A stretch of 64,000 nucleotides of DNA from Marivivens geojensis (GTDB lineage Bacteria > Pseudomonadota > Alphaproteobacteria > Rhodobacterales > Rhodobacteraceae): assembly GCF_023540835.1 (NCBI RefSeq), contig NZ_JALKCU010000001.1, positions 558,001 to 622,000 on the forward strand. Reading direction: 5' to 3'. Positions 35,783 to 44,301 of this stretch are shown here, in pieces. The notes under the pieces were generated by a model. The model did not search any database. It worked only from the letters and a program-made list of their open reading frames with translations, and had not been told where the DNA came from. The first letter of the stretch is position 1, and each line of letters starts with the position of its first letter. A program made the translations under genes and the position numbers.

Positions 35783-36316
35783 ATGGCAAACCTGATCCGG
35801 CCTGAAGCCAAAGCGGCGCTGCTACGTCATCAGCAGACCATCATGGGCGGCGCAATCGTTGCGCTTGGCCTGTGGCTCGCGTCTTTTAGTTTTGGGATCG
35901 TCCTTTGGTTCGCTTATGCGGTCACTCTTGTCGGTTTCGTTGTGGCTATCGATGGGCTGCGTCGGGCAAGGTTTACCAAAGCGGCCTCAGGTGACGGTCC
36001 GGGGATCGTCGAAATTGACGAACGCCGGATTTCTTGGATGTCGGCGCATTTTGGCGGGGCCGTAGATATGGATCTGCTGAAAATGGTCGAGGTTCAAGTG
36101 ACTGCGGGCGCAAAGGCGCTTTGGATTTTCACCCAGATGGACGGCCAGAGATTGGCGGTGCCGTCTGCGGCTCAGGGCGCTGAGAAACTAATCGATGCGC
36201 TTGCGGCGCTAAAAGGGTTCGATTTCGCAACGGCCCTAAAGGCGCTGGAGGCGAAAAAAGAGCAATGTTTTGTGCTGTGGCGCGCAGGTGATTTGCACGT
36301 GGAAAAACAGGTCTGA
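35783..36316 (+). CDS. Membrane protein of unknown function between rsmE and gshA
   Basis: A 177-residue protein with two adjacent hydrophobic segments in residues 20-60 (MGGAIVALGLWLASFSFGIV and LWFAYAVTLVGFVVAI). A soluble C-terminal part follows (VEIDERRISWMSAHFGGAVDMDLLKMVEVQ onward), resembling a small beta-rich PH-like domain. It starts three bases after rsmE and precedes gshA by 74 bases. I recall conservation at this position in related genomes. Function is unknown. Confidence 0.75.
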   Translation: MANLIRPEAKAALLRHQQTIMGGAIVALGLWLASFSFGIVLWFAYAVTLVGFVVAIDGLRRARFTKAASGDGPGIVEIDERRISWMSAHFGGAVDMDLLKMVEVQVTAGAKALWIFTQMDGQRLAVPSAAQGAEKLIDALAALKGFDFATALKALEAKKEQCFVLWRAGDLHVEKQV

Positions 36317-36390
36317 CCATCCCTTGACTTGACCCGCTAACAAGTCCACCTCAAAGCTTCATTACGAATTCAACAGATCGAGGCGACCCC

Positions 36391-37761
36391 ATGTCTATAC
36401 CACAATCCGGCGGAGGCCCGATCGAAAGCCATGACCAGCTTGCGGAATACCTAGCCTCTGGGTGCAAACCCAAAGAAGATTGGCGCATTGGCACTGAACA
36501 TGAAAAGTTCGGATACTGCCGTGATAGCCTACGCCCGATCCCCTATGAGGGTGAGCGGTCGGTCAAAGCGATGCTCGAAGGGCTGCGTGATCGCTATGGT
36601 TGGGATCCCGTTCTCGAAGCTGGGCAACTGATCGGTCTGACTCGCAATGGCGCCAATGTAAGCCTCGAACCGGGTGGGCAGTTGGAACTTTCGGGTGCGC
36701 CTCTCGAATCCATCCATCAGACCTGTGATGAGGTGAACGAACACCTTCGTGAAGTGCACTCGATCGCGGATGAAGTAGGTGTCAGCTTTATCGGTCTGGG
36801 TGCCGCACCGATTTGGAAGCACGAAGATATGCCCGTGATGCCCAAGGGGCGTTACAAGCTGATGACCGAATACATGGGCCGCGTTGGCACAAGCGGCACG
36901 CAAATGATGTATCGGACCTGCACGGTTCAGGTGAATCTCGACTTTGCGTCTGAGGCCGACATGGTACAGAAATTCCGCGTGGCTCTGGCGCTTCAGCCTG
37001 TCGCGACGGCACTGTTTGCGAACTCGCCTTTCTTTGAGGGCAAGTTGAACGGTCACAAATCGTGGCGTTCGCAGATTTGGCGGCACCTTGATGACAGCCG
37101 CACGGGTATGCTGCCTTTCGTGTTCGAAGACGGCATGGGCTTTGAACGCTACGTGGATTACGCGCTAGATGTGCCGATGTATTTTGTCTACCGCGACGGC
37201 AAATACATCAATGCGTTGGGTCAGTCGTTCCGCGATTTCATGAAGGGCCAGTTGCCCGCATTGCCAGGTGAAACCCCGACTTTGTCAGATTGGGCAGACC
37301 ACCTGACCACGGCATTCCCCGAGGCGCGTATTAAGAAATACATGGAAATGCGTGGTGCTGATGGTGGCCCATGGCGTCGCCTGTGCGCGCTGCCTGCGCT
37401 TTGGGTTGGGATGATGTATGATCAATCCGCGCTCGACGCCGCATGGGATTTGGCTAAAGGGTTTGATGCTGAAACACGCGAAGCTCTGCGTGTTGCTGCG
37501 TCGGTCGACGGTCTGCATGCAAAGGTCGGCAACATCAAAATGATGGACCTCGCCAAAGAAGTCGTTGCCATTTCCGAAGCTGGTTTGAAAGCCCGTGCCA
37601 AAGTAGGCGCGAATGGCCTGATTCCTGATGAGACCCATTTCCTAAATGCTCTCAAAGAGAGCCTTGAATCGGGTCAAGCTCCAGCAGACGAACTGATTGC
37701 CCGTTATAATGGCGATTGGAATGGCGATCTGACTAAAATTTATGGCGAATATAGCTACTAA
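36391..37761 (+). CDS. gshA: Glutamate-cysteine ligase (plant/alphaproteobacterial type)
   Basis: A 456-residue GCS2-type ligase that makes gamma-glutamylcysteine, the first step of glutathione synthesis. Recognised: WRIGTEHEKFGY (ATP/glutamate site), GANVSLEPGGQLELSGAPL, MMYRTCTVQVNLDF and FANSPFFEGK. Length fits the plant-like family common in alphaproteobacteria. The 74-base leader contains TTGACTTGACC and a GACTTG/CAAGTC inverted repeat (36326-36346) that may be promoter or operator. It abuts plsY tail to tail with no spacer. Confidence 0.95.
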   Translation: MSIPQSGGGPIESHDQLAEYLASGCKPKEDWRIGTEHEKFGYCRDSLRPIPYEGERSVKAMLEGLRDRYGWDPVLEAGQLIGLTRNGANVSLEPGGQLELSGAPLESIHQTCDEVNEHLREVHSIADEVGVSFIGLGAAPIWKHEDMPVMPKGRYKLMTEYMGRVGTSGTQMMYRTCTVQVNLDFASEADMVQKFRVALALQPVATALFANSPFFEGKLNGHKSWRSQIWRHLDDSRTGMLPFVFEDGMGFERYVDYALDVPMYFVYRDGKYINALGQSFRDFMKGQLPALPGETPTLSDWADHLTTAFPEARIKKYMEMRGADGGPWRRLCALPALWVGMMYDQSALDAAWDLAKGFDAETREALRVAASVDGLHAKVGNIKMMDLAKEVVAISEAGLKARAKVGANGLIPDETHFLNALKESLESGQAPADELIARYNGDWNGDLTKIYGEYSY

Positions 37762-38370
37762 TCAGCCCTTTTGGCCGATCTTTCCCTCAGTTCCGCTGCG
37801 CAGTCTCTGAATGTTGGCCCAGTGGCGCCAGTAAATCAGGACTGCCAGTAGAACGCAGAGCATGAACAGGTCATGGCGTCCGATCAGAGCTGCATAAACG
37901 GGCGAAAGGCCAGACGCCAAGAGCGCAGACAGTGACGAATAACGGCTGATCACTGCGGTCAAAAGCCATGTCGCGCACACCATCAGGCCGATAGGCCAAG
38001 AGATGGCGAGCATGATGCCTATGAAGGTCGCGACACCTTTTCCGCCCTTAAAACCCAGCCAAACAGGGAAACAGTGACCAAAGAAGGCAAAGAGCGCGGC
38101 CGCCTGTGCGGCACCTTCGCCAGCGAAAGCGCGAGCGAGTAGAACAGCCACAGCACCCTTGCCACCATCAAAGATCAGCGTCAGCGCAGCGGCTTTTTTG
38201 TTACCCGTCCGCAGAACGTTGGTCGCACCGATGTTACCCGACCCGATTTTACGCAGATCGCCAAGGTTCATCGCTTTGGCGAGGATCATGCCAAAGGGAA
38301 CGGACCCCAAAAGATAGCCGATTACGGCCCAAAGGATAACGACGGTCGGGGCGTGGCTGAAGTCGGGCAT
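37762..38370 (-). CDS. plsY: Acyl-phosphate glycerol-3-phosphate acyltransferase
   Basis: A 202-residue membrane protein with five to six segments that transfers an acyl group from acyl-phosphate to glycerol-3-phosphate, the first step of phospholipid synthesis. Conserved loops: IGYLLGSVPFGMIL, GSGNIGATNVLRTGNKKAA, DGGKGAVAVLLA and FKGGKGVATFIG. GGAGTAACC precedes the ATG. It starts three bases after the degenerate dihydroorotase gene and belongs to its operon. plsC, for the next step, is at 58039-58776. Confidence 0.95.
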   Translation of the reverse strand: MPDFSHAPTVVILWAVIGYLLGSVPFGMILAKAMNLGDLRKIGSGNIGATNVLRTGNKKAAALTLIFDGGKGAVAVLLARAFAGEGAAQAAALFAFFGHCFPVWLGFKGGKGVATFIGIMLAISWPIGLMVCATWLLTAVISRYSSLSALLASGLSPVYAALIGRHDLFMLCVLLAVLIYWRHWANIQRLRSGTEGKIGQKG

Positions 38371-38373
38371 CGG

Positions 38374-39651
38374 TTACTCCTGATCGACGCGGCGACCCGC
38401 GACCCATGTGCCCGCGACTGTGCCTTGAAGACGGGCACCATCAAAGGGGGTATTTTTGGATTTCGAGCGGAGTTTCGAGCGATCGAGGATAAACGGCGCA
38501 TCTGGGTCGAACAAAACGAGATCCGCTGGCGTATCAGCGATTAACCGACCACAGTCGAGGCCGAGGCGACGCGCAGGGTTCAGAGACAGAGCGCGGAACA
38601 GTTTTGGCAGCGTAATATGCCCAGCATGTACTAGCCGGAGCGAGGCGGGCAGCAAGGTTTCAAGCCCCACCGCACCGCTTGCCGCATCCTCAAATGGCAA
38701 ACGTTTGGATTCTTCGTCTTGCGGGGTGTGCATCGAGCAGATCACATCGATCAATCCGCTCTCAACAGCTTGAATGACGGCGATCCGATCTTCTTCGCTG
38801 CGCAGAGGCGGTTTGAATTTAAAGAACGTCCGATAGTCCGCGACATCGAATTCGTTCAGTGTCAGGTGATGGATGCCGACCCCTGCAGTGACGTCCAAAC
38901 CATTGCGCTTTGCTCGCTCTAGTGCAGGCAGGGCGCGGGCGGTTGTGATTTGGTCCACGTGATACCGTGCACCTGTCATTTCGATCAGCGAAATATCGCG
39001 GTCGAGGCCCATACGCTCGGCAATCGGGTTGACCCCTGGTAGGCCGCGTAGGGACGCAAATTTACCAGATGTGACCGACGAACCGGCGGAAAGCGTTGGT
39101 TCTTGGACGTGACCAATGACCAGTGCGCCAAGGCTTTTGGCATAGGTCAGTGCGCGGCTGTAAATCTTCGCATCGGTGACGACGTGATCACCATCGGTAA
39201 AGGCGACGGCCCCCGCATCCAAAAGGAACCCGATCTCTGTCATCTCGCGGCCATCGCGACCTTTGGTCAGCGCGGCCATATGGCAAACGTTGACCTTTGC
39301 ATCAGCCTGCGCACGACGCGCGACGAATTCGAGCGTTTCAGGGGTATCAATCGCAGCCGTGGTGTCGGGGCGGGTGACAATGGTTGTTACGCCACCGGCC
39401 GCAGCGGCGCGGCCCGCAGTTCGATAGGACTCTTTGTGACGCTCTCCAGGTTCGCCGACCTTAACGCCCATGTCCACAATGCCGGGCGCGAGGCAAAGCC
39501 CACCGCAATCAATCGTTTCTTTAGCTGGACGCGTTTCGCCTTTTTCGAGGATGGCGGTGATTTTGCCATCTTTGACCGTGATCGCCCCTAGGCTATCAGT
39601 CAATGTGACCGGATCAATCAGTCGTGCGTTGTGAAAAAGAATATCGTCCAT
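38374..39651 (-). CDS. pyrX: Non-catalytic dihydroorotase-like protein (PyrC'/PyrX type)
   Basis: A 425-residue amidohydrolase-fold protein clearly homologous to dihydroorotase (PGIVDM, AAAGGVTT, ASGAVGLETLLPASL, NPARRLGL, ADLVLFDP). Key residues are missing. The DxHxHxR metal/substrate motif reads D60-M-G62-V-K64-V-G66, so both zinc histidines and the arginine are gone. The TDHAPH motif reads SMHTPQ (306-311), so the catalytic aspartate is replaced by M307. Such inactive paralogues (PyrC' of Pseudomonas) are known to assemble with aspartate transcarbamoylase, and pyrB lies three genes upstream in the same direction. A true pyrC must lie elsewhere. Confidence 0.88.
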   Translation of the reverse strand: MDDILFHNARLIDPVTLTDSLGAITVKDGKITAILEKGETRPAKETIDCGGLCLAPGIVDMGVKVGEPGERHKESYRTAGRAAAAGGVTTIVTRPDTTAAIDTPETLEFVARRAQADAKVNVCHMAALTKGRDGREMTEIGFLLDAGAVAFTDGDHVVTDAKIYSRALTYAKSLGALVIGHVQEPTLSAGSSVTSGKFASLRGLPGVNPIAERMGLDRDISLIEMTGARYHVDQITTARALPALERAKRNGLDVTAGVGIHHLTLNEFDVADYRTFFKFKPPLRSEEDRIAVIQAVESGLIDVICSMHTPQDEESKRLPFEDAASGAVGLETLLPASLRLVHAGHITLPKLFRALSLNPARRLGLDCGRLIADTPADLVLFDPDAPFILDRSKLRSKSKNTPFDGARLQGTVAGTWVAGRRVDQE

Positions 39652-39715
39652 GTCCGTCCCTCAGGCCGCCTTTGGTCTTTGGGTATAAGCGAACAAGCGC
39701 AGGGCGCAAGCGGTG

Positions 39716-40195
39716 TCAGTGGGAAGTGCCCTGTGCAGCCTCAATCGCGTCTTTCACAGCATCGGGATCGGCTTGATAGCGGATCAGATGTTTATCACCG
39801 TTCAGGGTCACAACTTGGACGGCGGTCCAGATCACGTTGACCTTGGTGATGTTGTCCAAGGTTGTGACCTTGTTTTGTGGGCCCATCATGCGCTGATTGG
39901 TCAGAACCCAGACGGATTTGCGTTCGTCGGGGCCGAGATAAAGTGCCCGAACCCCAATCGCCAAAACAGCCCCAACGGTTGCAGTCCACCAGTGTGGATT
40001 GCCGATGCCGATCAAAATGCCCGCGCCCACCACCGAGAAAAACAGCGCCATCCACGCCTGTGATCGCCAAAATGTGACGGTATCTGCCGTCATGCGCATG
40101 ATCTCTTCTTCGCCCACGTCGAGAGGGAGGGTCGGGACGAAGTTTCGGTTCATGCCCAAAATGGCATTGTCGGGTTGGTGTTCGCGATTTGCCAT
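39716..40195 (-). CDS. Membrane protein with a PH-like (bPH2) domain
   Basis: A 159-residue protein. Two hydrophobic segments (WMALFFSVVGAGILIGIGN and WWTATVGAVLAIGVRALYL) lie in the middle. After them comes KSVWVLTNQRMMGPQNKVTTLDNITKVNVIWTAVQV, a bacterial PH-like pattern (the strand-turn VLTNQRM). Its ATG overlaps the stop of a 35-residue membrane peptide (ATGA). It lies between pyrB and the degenerate dihydroorotase on one strand. Function is unknown; recruitment of the pyrimidine complex to the membrane is only a guess. Confidence 0.8.
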   Translation of the reverse strand: MANREHQPDNAILGMNRNFVPTLPLDVGEEEIMRMTADTVTFWRSQAWMALFFSVVGAGILIGIGNPHWWTATVGAVLAIGVRALYLGPDERKSVWVLTNQRMMGPQNKVTTLDNITKVNVIWTAVQVVTLNGDKHLIRYQADPDAVKDAIEAAQGTSH

Positions 40196-40302
40196 CAGCC
40201 AGCTATTACGACCATGATCACTACCAAAAGCGCCATCACGACGAGTGCGGCCATTGCCACCATGCCGCCCATTCGCGCGTCTGATTTCCGTTTGTCACTC
40301 AT
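40195..40302 (-). CDS. 35-residue single-pass membrane peptide
   Basis: A short frame encodes MSDKRKSDARMGGMVAM and then a hydrophobic helix rich in Val, Ala, Leu and Met up to the C-terminal glycine. AAAGGAACGACCG gives a good ribosome site, and the TGA stop overlaps the start of the PH-domain gene. The basic N-terminus predicts a cytoplasmic N-end. The strong ribosome site and coupling make it likely to be expressed. No function known. Confidence 0.65.
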   Translation of the reverse strand: MSDKRKSDARMGGMVAMAALVVMALLVVIMVVIAG

Positions 40303-40361
40303 CGGTCGTTCCTTTCAAAAACCGCAGTATCGCAGTTTTGCGTCACTCGGTTTGTTTCAGG

Positions 40362-41321
40362 TCAAACGGCGACGTTGGTTTGAGCTGCGCGTTTCGCCCG
40401 TAGGTTCCGAGCTAAGAGGTCCATTGCCGCCATGCGAACTGCCACACCCATTTCGACCTGTGTCTGGATCACAGAGCGGTTGATGTCGTCCGCAATGGTA
40501 CCGTCGATTTCAACGCCGCGGTTCATCGGGCCAGGGTGCATAACGATTGCGTCGTCCTTGGCATAGGACAGTTTTTCCGCATCGAGACCGTAGCGGTGGA
40601 AGTACTCGCGCTCGGACGGGATAAACCCGCCGTCCATGCGTTCCTTTTGAAGGCGCAGCATCATGACGACATCCACGTCCTGCAGGCCTTCACGCATGTC
40701 TTCGAACACTTCGACGCCAAACTCTTGCATGCCAGATGGCATCAACGTCGGCGGAGCGATCAGGCGCACACGGTTTTCCATCTTGCCCAAAAGCATGATG
40801 TTCGATCGTGCAACGCGGCTGTGCGCGATATCGCCGCAAATCGCGATCGACAGGCGGTGGAGGCGGCCCTTGGCGCGGCGGATGGTCAACGCATCCAAGA
40901 GTGCTTGGGTCGGGTGTTCGTGGCGTCCGTCGCCGGCGTTCAGCACGGCGCAATTGACCTTTTGGGCGAGCAGGTCGACCGCACCCGATGCCCCGTGGCG
41001 CACCACCAGAAGGTCGGGATGCATCGCGTTGAGAGTCAGCGCTGTGTCAATCAGCGTTTCGCCCTTCTTCACGCTCGACGTGGCCATAGACATGTTCATC
41101 ACATCCGCGCCCAAGCGTTTTCCTGCAAGCTCAAAACTCGATTGGGTACGGGTCGAGTTCTCAAAGAACATGTTGATCTGAGTGAGCCCTGCCAAAACGT
41201 CTTTGTGCTGAATGCCCTGACGGCTTTCTTCGGCGTAACGATCCGCCAAGTCCAAGAGCGTGGTGATTTCTGTCGGGTGGAGGTGTTCGATCCCCAGCAG
41301 GTGCGCGGCATTGAATGTCAT
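40362..41321 (-). CDS. pyrB: Aspartate carbamoyltransferase catalytic subunit
   Basis: A 319-residue ATCase that joins carbamoyl phosphate and aspartate in pyrimidine synthesis. The carbamoyl-phosphate motif [12 protein letters not shown], the VVRHGASGA loop and the [11 protein letters not shown] motif are intact, as is the aspartate-binding LRLQKER region. The start [14 protein letters not shown] is chosen; the reading to 41411 adds an unrelated leader. No regulatory pyrI is present; the inactive dihydroorotase downstream is the probable structural partner. Confidence 0.96.
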   Translation of the reverse strand: MTFNAAHLLGIEHLHPTEITTLLDLADRYAEESRQGIQHKDVLAGLTQINMFFENSTRTQSSFELAGKRLGADVMNMSMATSSVKKGETLIDTALTLNAMHPDLLVVRHGASGAVDLLAQKVNCAVLNAGDGRHEHPTQALLDALTIRRAKGRLHRLSIAICGDIAHSRVARSNIMLLGKMENRVRLIAPPTLMPSGMQEFGVEVFEDMREGLQDVDVVMMLRLQKERMDGGFIPSEREYFHRYGLDAEKLSYAKDDAIVMHPGPMNRGVEIDGTIADDINRSVIQTQVEMGVAVRMAAMDLLARNLRAKRAAQTNVAV

Positions 41322-41440
41322 GAAATCCTCCGGTCGAGCCTTGGGTTGCTTATAGGTAACGTGCGGACAGGCGGCAAGGGAGCCTAGCGCCTTGAGATTA
41401 CCTCTGCACATCTGGCGCAGAAGGCATTAGGGTCTGCCCC

Positions 41441-42229
41441 ATGGAATCTGCACAAGACTACTGGACGGCACATGCCCTGCTTGAATGGCAGGTCGAAATG
41501 GGAGCGGACGAGGCAATTCTCGACGCACCAATGAACCGGTATGAGCTTGTCGATGAAAAGCCTGCGGCCAAAGTGTCGCCCTTGGGCAAAGCTGCGCCGC
41601 CGCCGATTCCAGTTAAGGAAAAAGTTGATCCTGTTGAGATAGCCAAAGCCGCCGCTAAATCGGCAGAGACGCTGGAATCACTCGCAGGTGCGATGCGGGC
41701 GTTTGAACATTGTGAGCTGAAAAAAGGTGCGCGGAACTTTGTCTTTGGTGACGGTGCCGCGAACGCAGATGTGATGATCATCGGAGAAGCGCCGAACCGT
41801 GATGATGACCAACATGGCAAACCCTTTGCAGGGCCAGTTGGTGAGCTGTTTGATAAGATGGTCGGAGCCATTGGACTGAGCCGAAGCCATCCTGATCCTG
41901 CGTCGTCGGTTTATGTGACAACAGTCCTCCCGTGGCGCCCTCCTGCGAACCGCGTGCCCGAAGCGGCAGAACTCGCGATGATGCTGCCGTTCTTGACTCG
42001 CCATATCGAACTTGTTGACCCTGCGATCATTGTTCTGATGGGTAATAGCCCCTGTCAGGCCTTGCTCGGTAAAGCCGGCATTTCGAGGCTGCGTGGGCAA
42101 TGGACCACTTTTTTTGGTAAGCCTGTTCTCCCGATGGTGCACCCTGAACAATTGATGAAAAACCCTACGGCCAAGCGTGATGCTTGGGCGGATTTACTTG
42201 ACCTCAAAGCACGGCTGTCAAACCCATGA
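41441..42229 (+). CDS. Uracil-DNA glycosylase superfamily protein
   Basis: A 262-residue protein. The first 85 residues are Ala/Pro/Lys-rich linker-like sequence. The core holds ADVMIIGEAPNRDDDQHGKPFAGPVGELFDKM (typical motif A of type 4/5 UDG), YVTTVLPWRPPANRVP and VLPMVHPEQLMKN (motif B-like). Type 4 enzymes carry four cysteines for a 4Fe-4S cluster, but here only one remains in the first position (FEHCELKKGARNFVFGDG) and no pattern of four is seen. Activity on uracil therefore needs testing. The stop overlaps moaB. It diverges from pyrB. Confidence 0.88.
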   Translation: MESAQDYWTAHALLEWQVEMGADEAILDAPMNRYELVDEKPAAKVSPLGKAAPPPIPVKEKVDPVEIAKAAAKSAETLESLAGAMRAFEHCELKKGARNFVFGDGAANADVMIIGEAPNRDDDQHGKPFAGPVGELFDKMVGAIGLSRSHPDPASSVYVTTVLPWRPPANRVPEAAELAMMLPFLTRHIELVDPAIIVLMGNSPCQALLGKAGISRLRGQWTTFFGKPVLPMVHPEQLMKNPTAKRDAWADLLDLKARLSNP

Positions 42230-42765
42230 CCCAAACCACCGTTCGCGAATTCATACCAGTTCGAATTGCTGTGTTGACGGTGAGCGACACGCGAACCCTG
42301 GCCGAAGATAAGTCGGGTGATACCCTCGTCGCACGGATCGCTGATGCAGGTCATATTCTGGCGGATCGAAAAATCATTCGCGACGACCGCGACGATATCG
42401 CAGCGATTTTGCGAGAGTGGTGCGAAAGTGAAGACGTCGATGTGATCATCTCGACAGGTGGTACGGGTTTGACGGGGCGGGATGTGACCGTCGAGGCCCA
42501 CCGCGATGTTTACGAGAAAGAGATCGACGCGTTCTCAACGGTCTTCACCATAGTATCGATGCAAAAGATAGGCACCTCAGCGATCCAAAGCCGTGCGACT
42601 GCGGGCGTGGCGATGGGGACATATCTCTTTGCGCTCCCCGGTAGCACGGGCGCTTGCAAGGATGCTTGGGATGAAATCCTCGTGAAGCAACTCGACTATC
42701 GGCACATGCCTTGTAACTTTGTCGAGATTTTCCCACGTCTCGAAGAACATAAGCGACGGAAGTAG
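42226..42765 (+). CDS. moaB: Molybdenum cofactor biosynthesis protein B
   Basis: A 179-residue MoaB/MogA-fold protein that adenylylates molybdopterin. The family motifs VLTVSDTRTLAEDKSGD, DVIISTGGTGLTGRDVTVEA and FALPGSTGACKDAWDEIL are all visible. It overlaps the UDG-family gene by four bases. Together with moaD and moaE at 12435-13123, the window holds two separate parts of molybdenum cofactor synthesis. moaA and moaC are elsewhere. Confidence 0.95.
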   Translation: MTQTTVREFIPVRIAVLTVSDTRTLAEDKSGDTLVARIADAGHILADRKIIRDDRDDIAAILREWCESEDVDVIISTGGTGLTGRDVTVEAHRDVYEKEIDAFSTVFTIVSMQKIGTSAIQSRATAGVAMGTYLFALPGSTGACKDAWDEILVKQLDYRHMPCNFVEIFPRLEEHKRRK

Positions 42766-42846
42766 GATTGACGTCCGTTAGACTTATGTTGTGGACCTTC
42801 GTGGGGTTTGCACTAAAACATGTCTGAGCTTTAATGGGACGCGAGC

Positions 42847-44298
42847 ATGCGCTTTTTACGCCGGAGCCTCACAGGTGTTTTTCTTCTTGGTTTGACGCTG
42901 GCTCTGCTCGCGATCGCTGGCAATACAGTGCGGAGCGCGATCCAAGCGCGACTGTCCCAAGAAGCGCCGAACTATGGGCAGCGAGAGCGCATTGCGTCGG
43001 TAAATGTCATCACCGTTCAGGCCGCAACCCTTCAACCCGAGATCACAGTGTTCGGTGAGGTTCGCAGTCAGAGAACCCTCGTTCTGCGCAGTCCCGTCGG
43101 CGGCAATGTGATCAGCGCCGATCCTGTTTTTGTTGAGGGTGGTGCGGTAAAGGAGGGGCAGACGCTCCTGCAGATCGATCCGACCGAAGCTCAGACGAGC
43201 CTTGCCCTAGCTCAAGCCGATCTAAAGGATGCCGAGGCAGAACTGCGCGAAGCCGAAGGCGCACTAGAGATTGCCCGCGACAGCCTCACCGAAGCGCAAG
43301 CACAGGCGAGCCTTCGCCAAGCTGCTCTTGAACGGTCCCGCGCTCTACGCGAACGCGGAACAGTTACGGCGTCAGACGTTGAAACGGCAGAACTCGCCGT
43401 GGCCTCTGCTAATAGTTCGGTCCTGAGCCAGCGCCAGTCTTTGGCTCAAGCCGAGGCGCGTGTTGATCAGGCAGGCACAAGCCTCGACCGTGTGCGTTTG
43501 TCGGTGTTGGATGCAGAGCGGACATTGAACGATACCACGATTACGGCCAGCTTTGACGGAACCTTGTCGGACGTGTCAGTCGTCGAAGGTGGGCGAGTGA
43601 CGGCGAACGAACAGATCGCGCAGCTTATTGACCCGTCAGCATTGGAAGTCGCGTTTCGTGTGTCCACGGCCCAATACGCGCGTCTGATTGATACCAACGG
43701 TGATCTTCTCGACCTGCCCGTTCAGGCAACGCTGGATGTGTCCGGGTTTACACTCGAAGCTCAAGGCCGCGTGACCCGCGAAAGCCCGACTGTCGCAGAT
43801 GGCCAAACAGGGCGCTTGCTTTATGCGTCGATTGATTACGCCCCCGGCCTGCGGCCGGGTGATTTTGTCATGGTCCGCATTGAAGAACCTTCGCTCGACA
43901 ATGTCGTGCTTGCCCCCGCAACGGCGGTTGGCTCGGATGGTGCTGTTTTGGCCTTGGACGACGAAGACCGCCTAGAGACTGTTCCTGTCAGTGTTCTGCG
44001 CCGTCAGGGGGATGACGTCATCCTCGCTGTTGGCGATTTGAATGGCCGTCGAATCGTGGCCGAACGCTCGCCGCTCCTCGGTGCGGGGATTAAGGTGAAT
44101 CCCTTGGGTGAAGCGGGCGCCGAAACCGCAGCGCCAGAGATGATCGAACTCGATGCTGAACGTCGCGAGAAACTGGTGAGTTTTGTGACGGGCAGCCAAA
44201 TGCCCGATGAGGTCAAGGCCCGCCTAATCGCCCAGCTTGAACAAGACACGGTCCCAGCCGAAACGGTGCAGCGGATCGAATCCCGGATGGGGAGCTAA
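42847..44298 (+). CDS. RND efflux periplasmic adaptor (membrane fusion protein)
   Basis: A 483-residue HlyD/AcrA-type adaptor. An N-terminal hydrophobic anchor (FLLGLTLALLAIAGNTV) is followed by a lipoyl half (VRSQRTLVLRSPVGGNV), a long coiled-coil hairpin rich in Ala, Glu and Gln (residues about 120-220), the second lipoyl half (TITASFDGTLSDVSVVEGGRVT), and a beta-barrel. It bridges the inner-membrane pump encoded just downstream (3-base gap) and an outer-membrane factor not in this window. The C-terminal 70 residues form an additional acidic, helical tail. Confidence 0.93.
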   Translation: MRFLRRSLTGVFLLGLTLALLAIAGNTVRSAIQARLSQEAPNYGQRERIASVNVITVQAATLQPEITVFGEVRSQRTLVLRSPVGGNVISADPVFVEGGAVKEGQTLLQIDPTEAQTSLALAQADLKDAEAELREAEGALEIARDSLTEAQAQASLRQAALERSRALRERGTVTASDVETAELAVASANSSVLSQRQSLAQAEARVDQAGTSLDRVRLSVLDAERTLNDTTITASFDGTLSDVSVVEGGRVTANEQIAQLIDPSALEVAFRVSTAQYARLIDTNGDLLDLPVQATLDVSGFTLEAQGRVTRESPTVADGQTGRLLYASIDYAPGLRPGDFVMVRIEEPSLDNVVLAPATAVGSDGAVLALDDEDRLETVPVSVLRRQGDDVILAVGDLNGRRIVAERSPLLGAGIKVNPLGEAGAETAAPEMIELDAERREKLVSFVTGSQMPDEVKARLIAQLEQDTVPAETVQRIESRMGS

Positions 44299-44301
44299 GC
44301 C

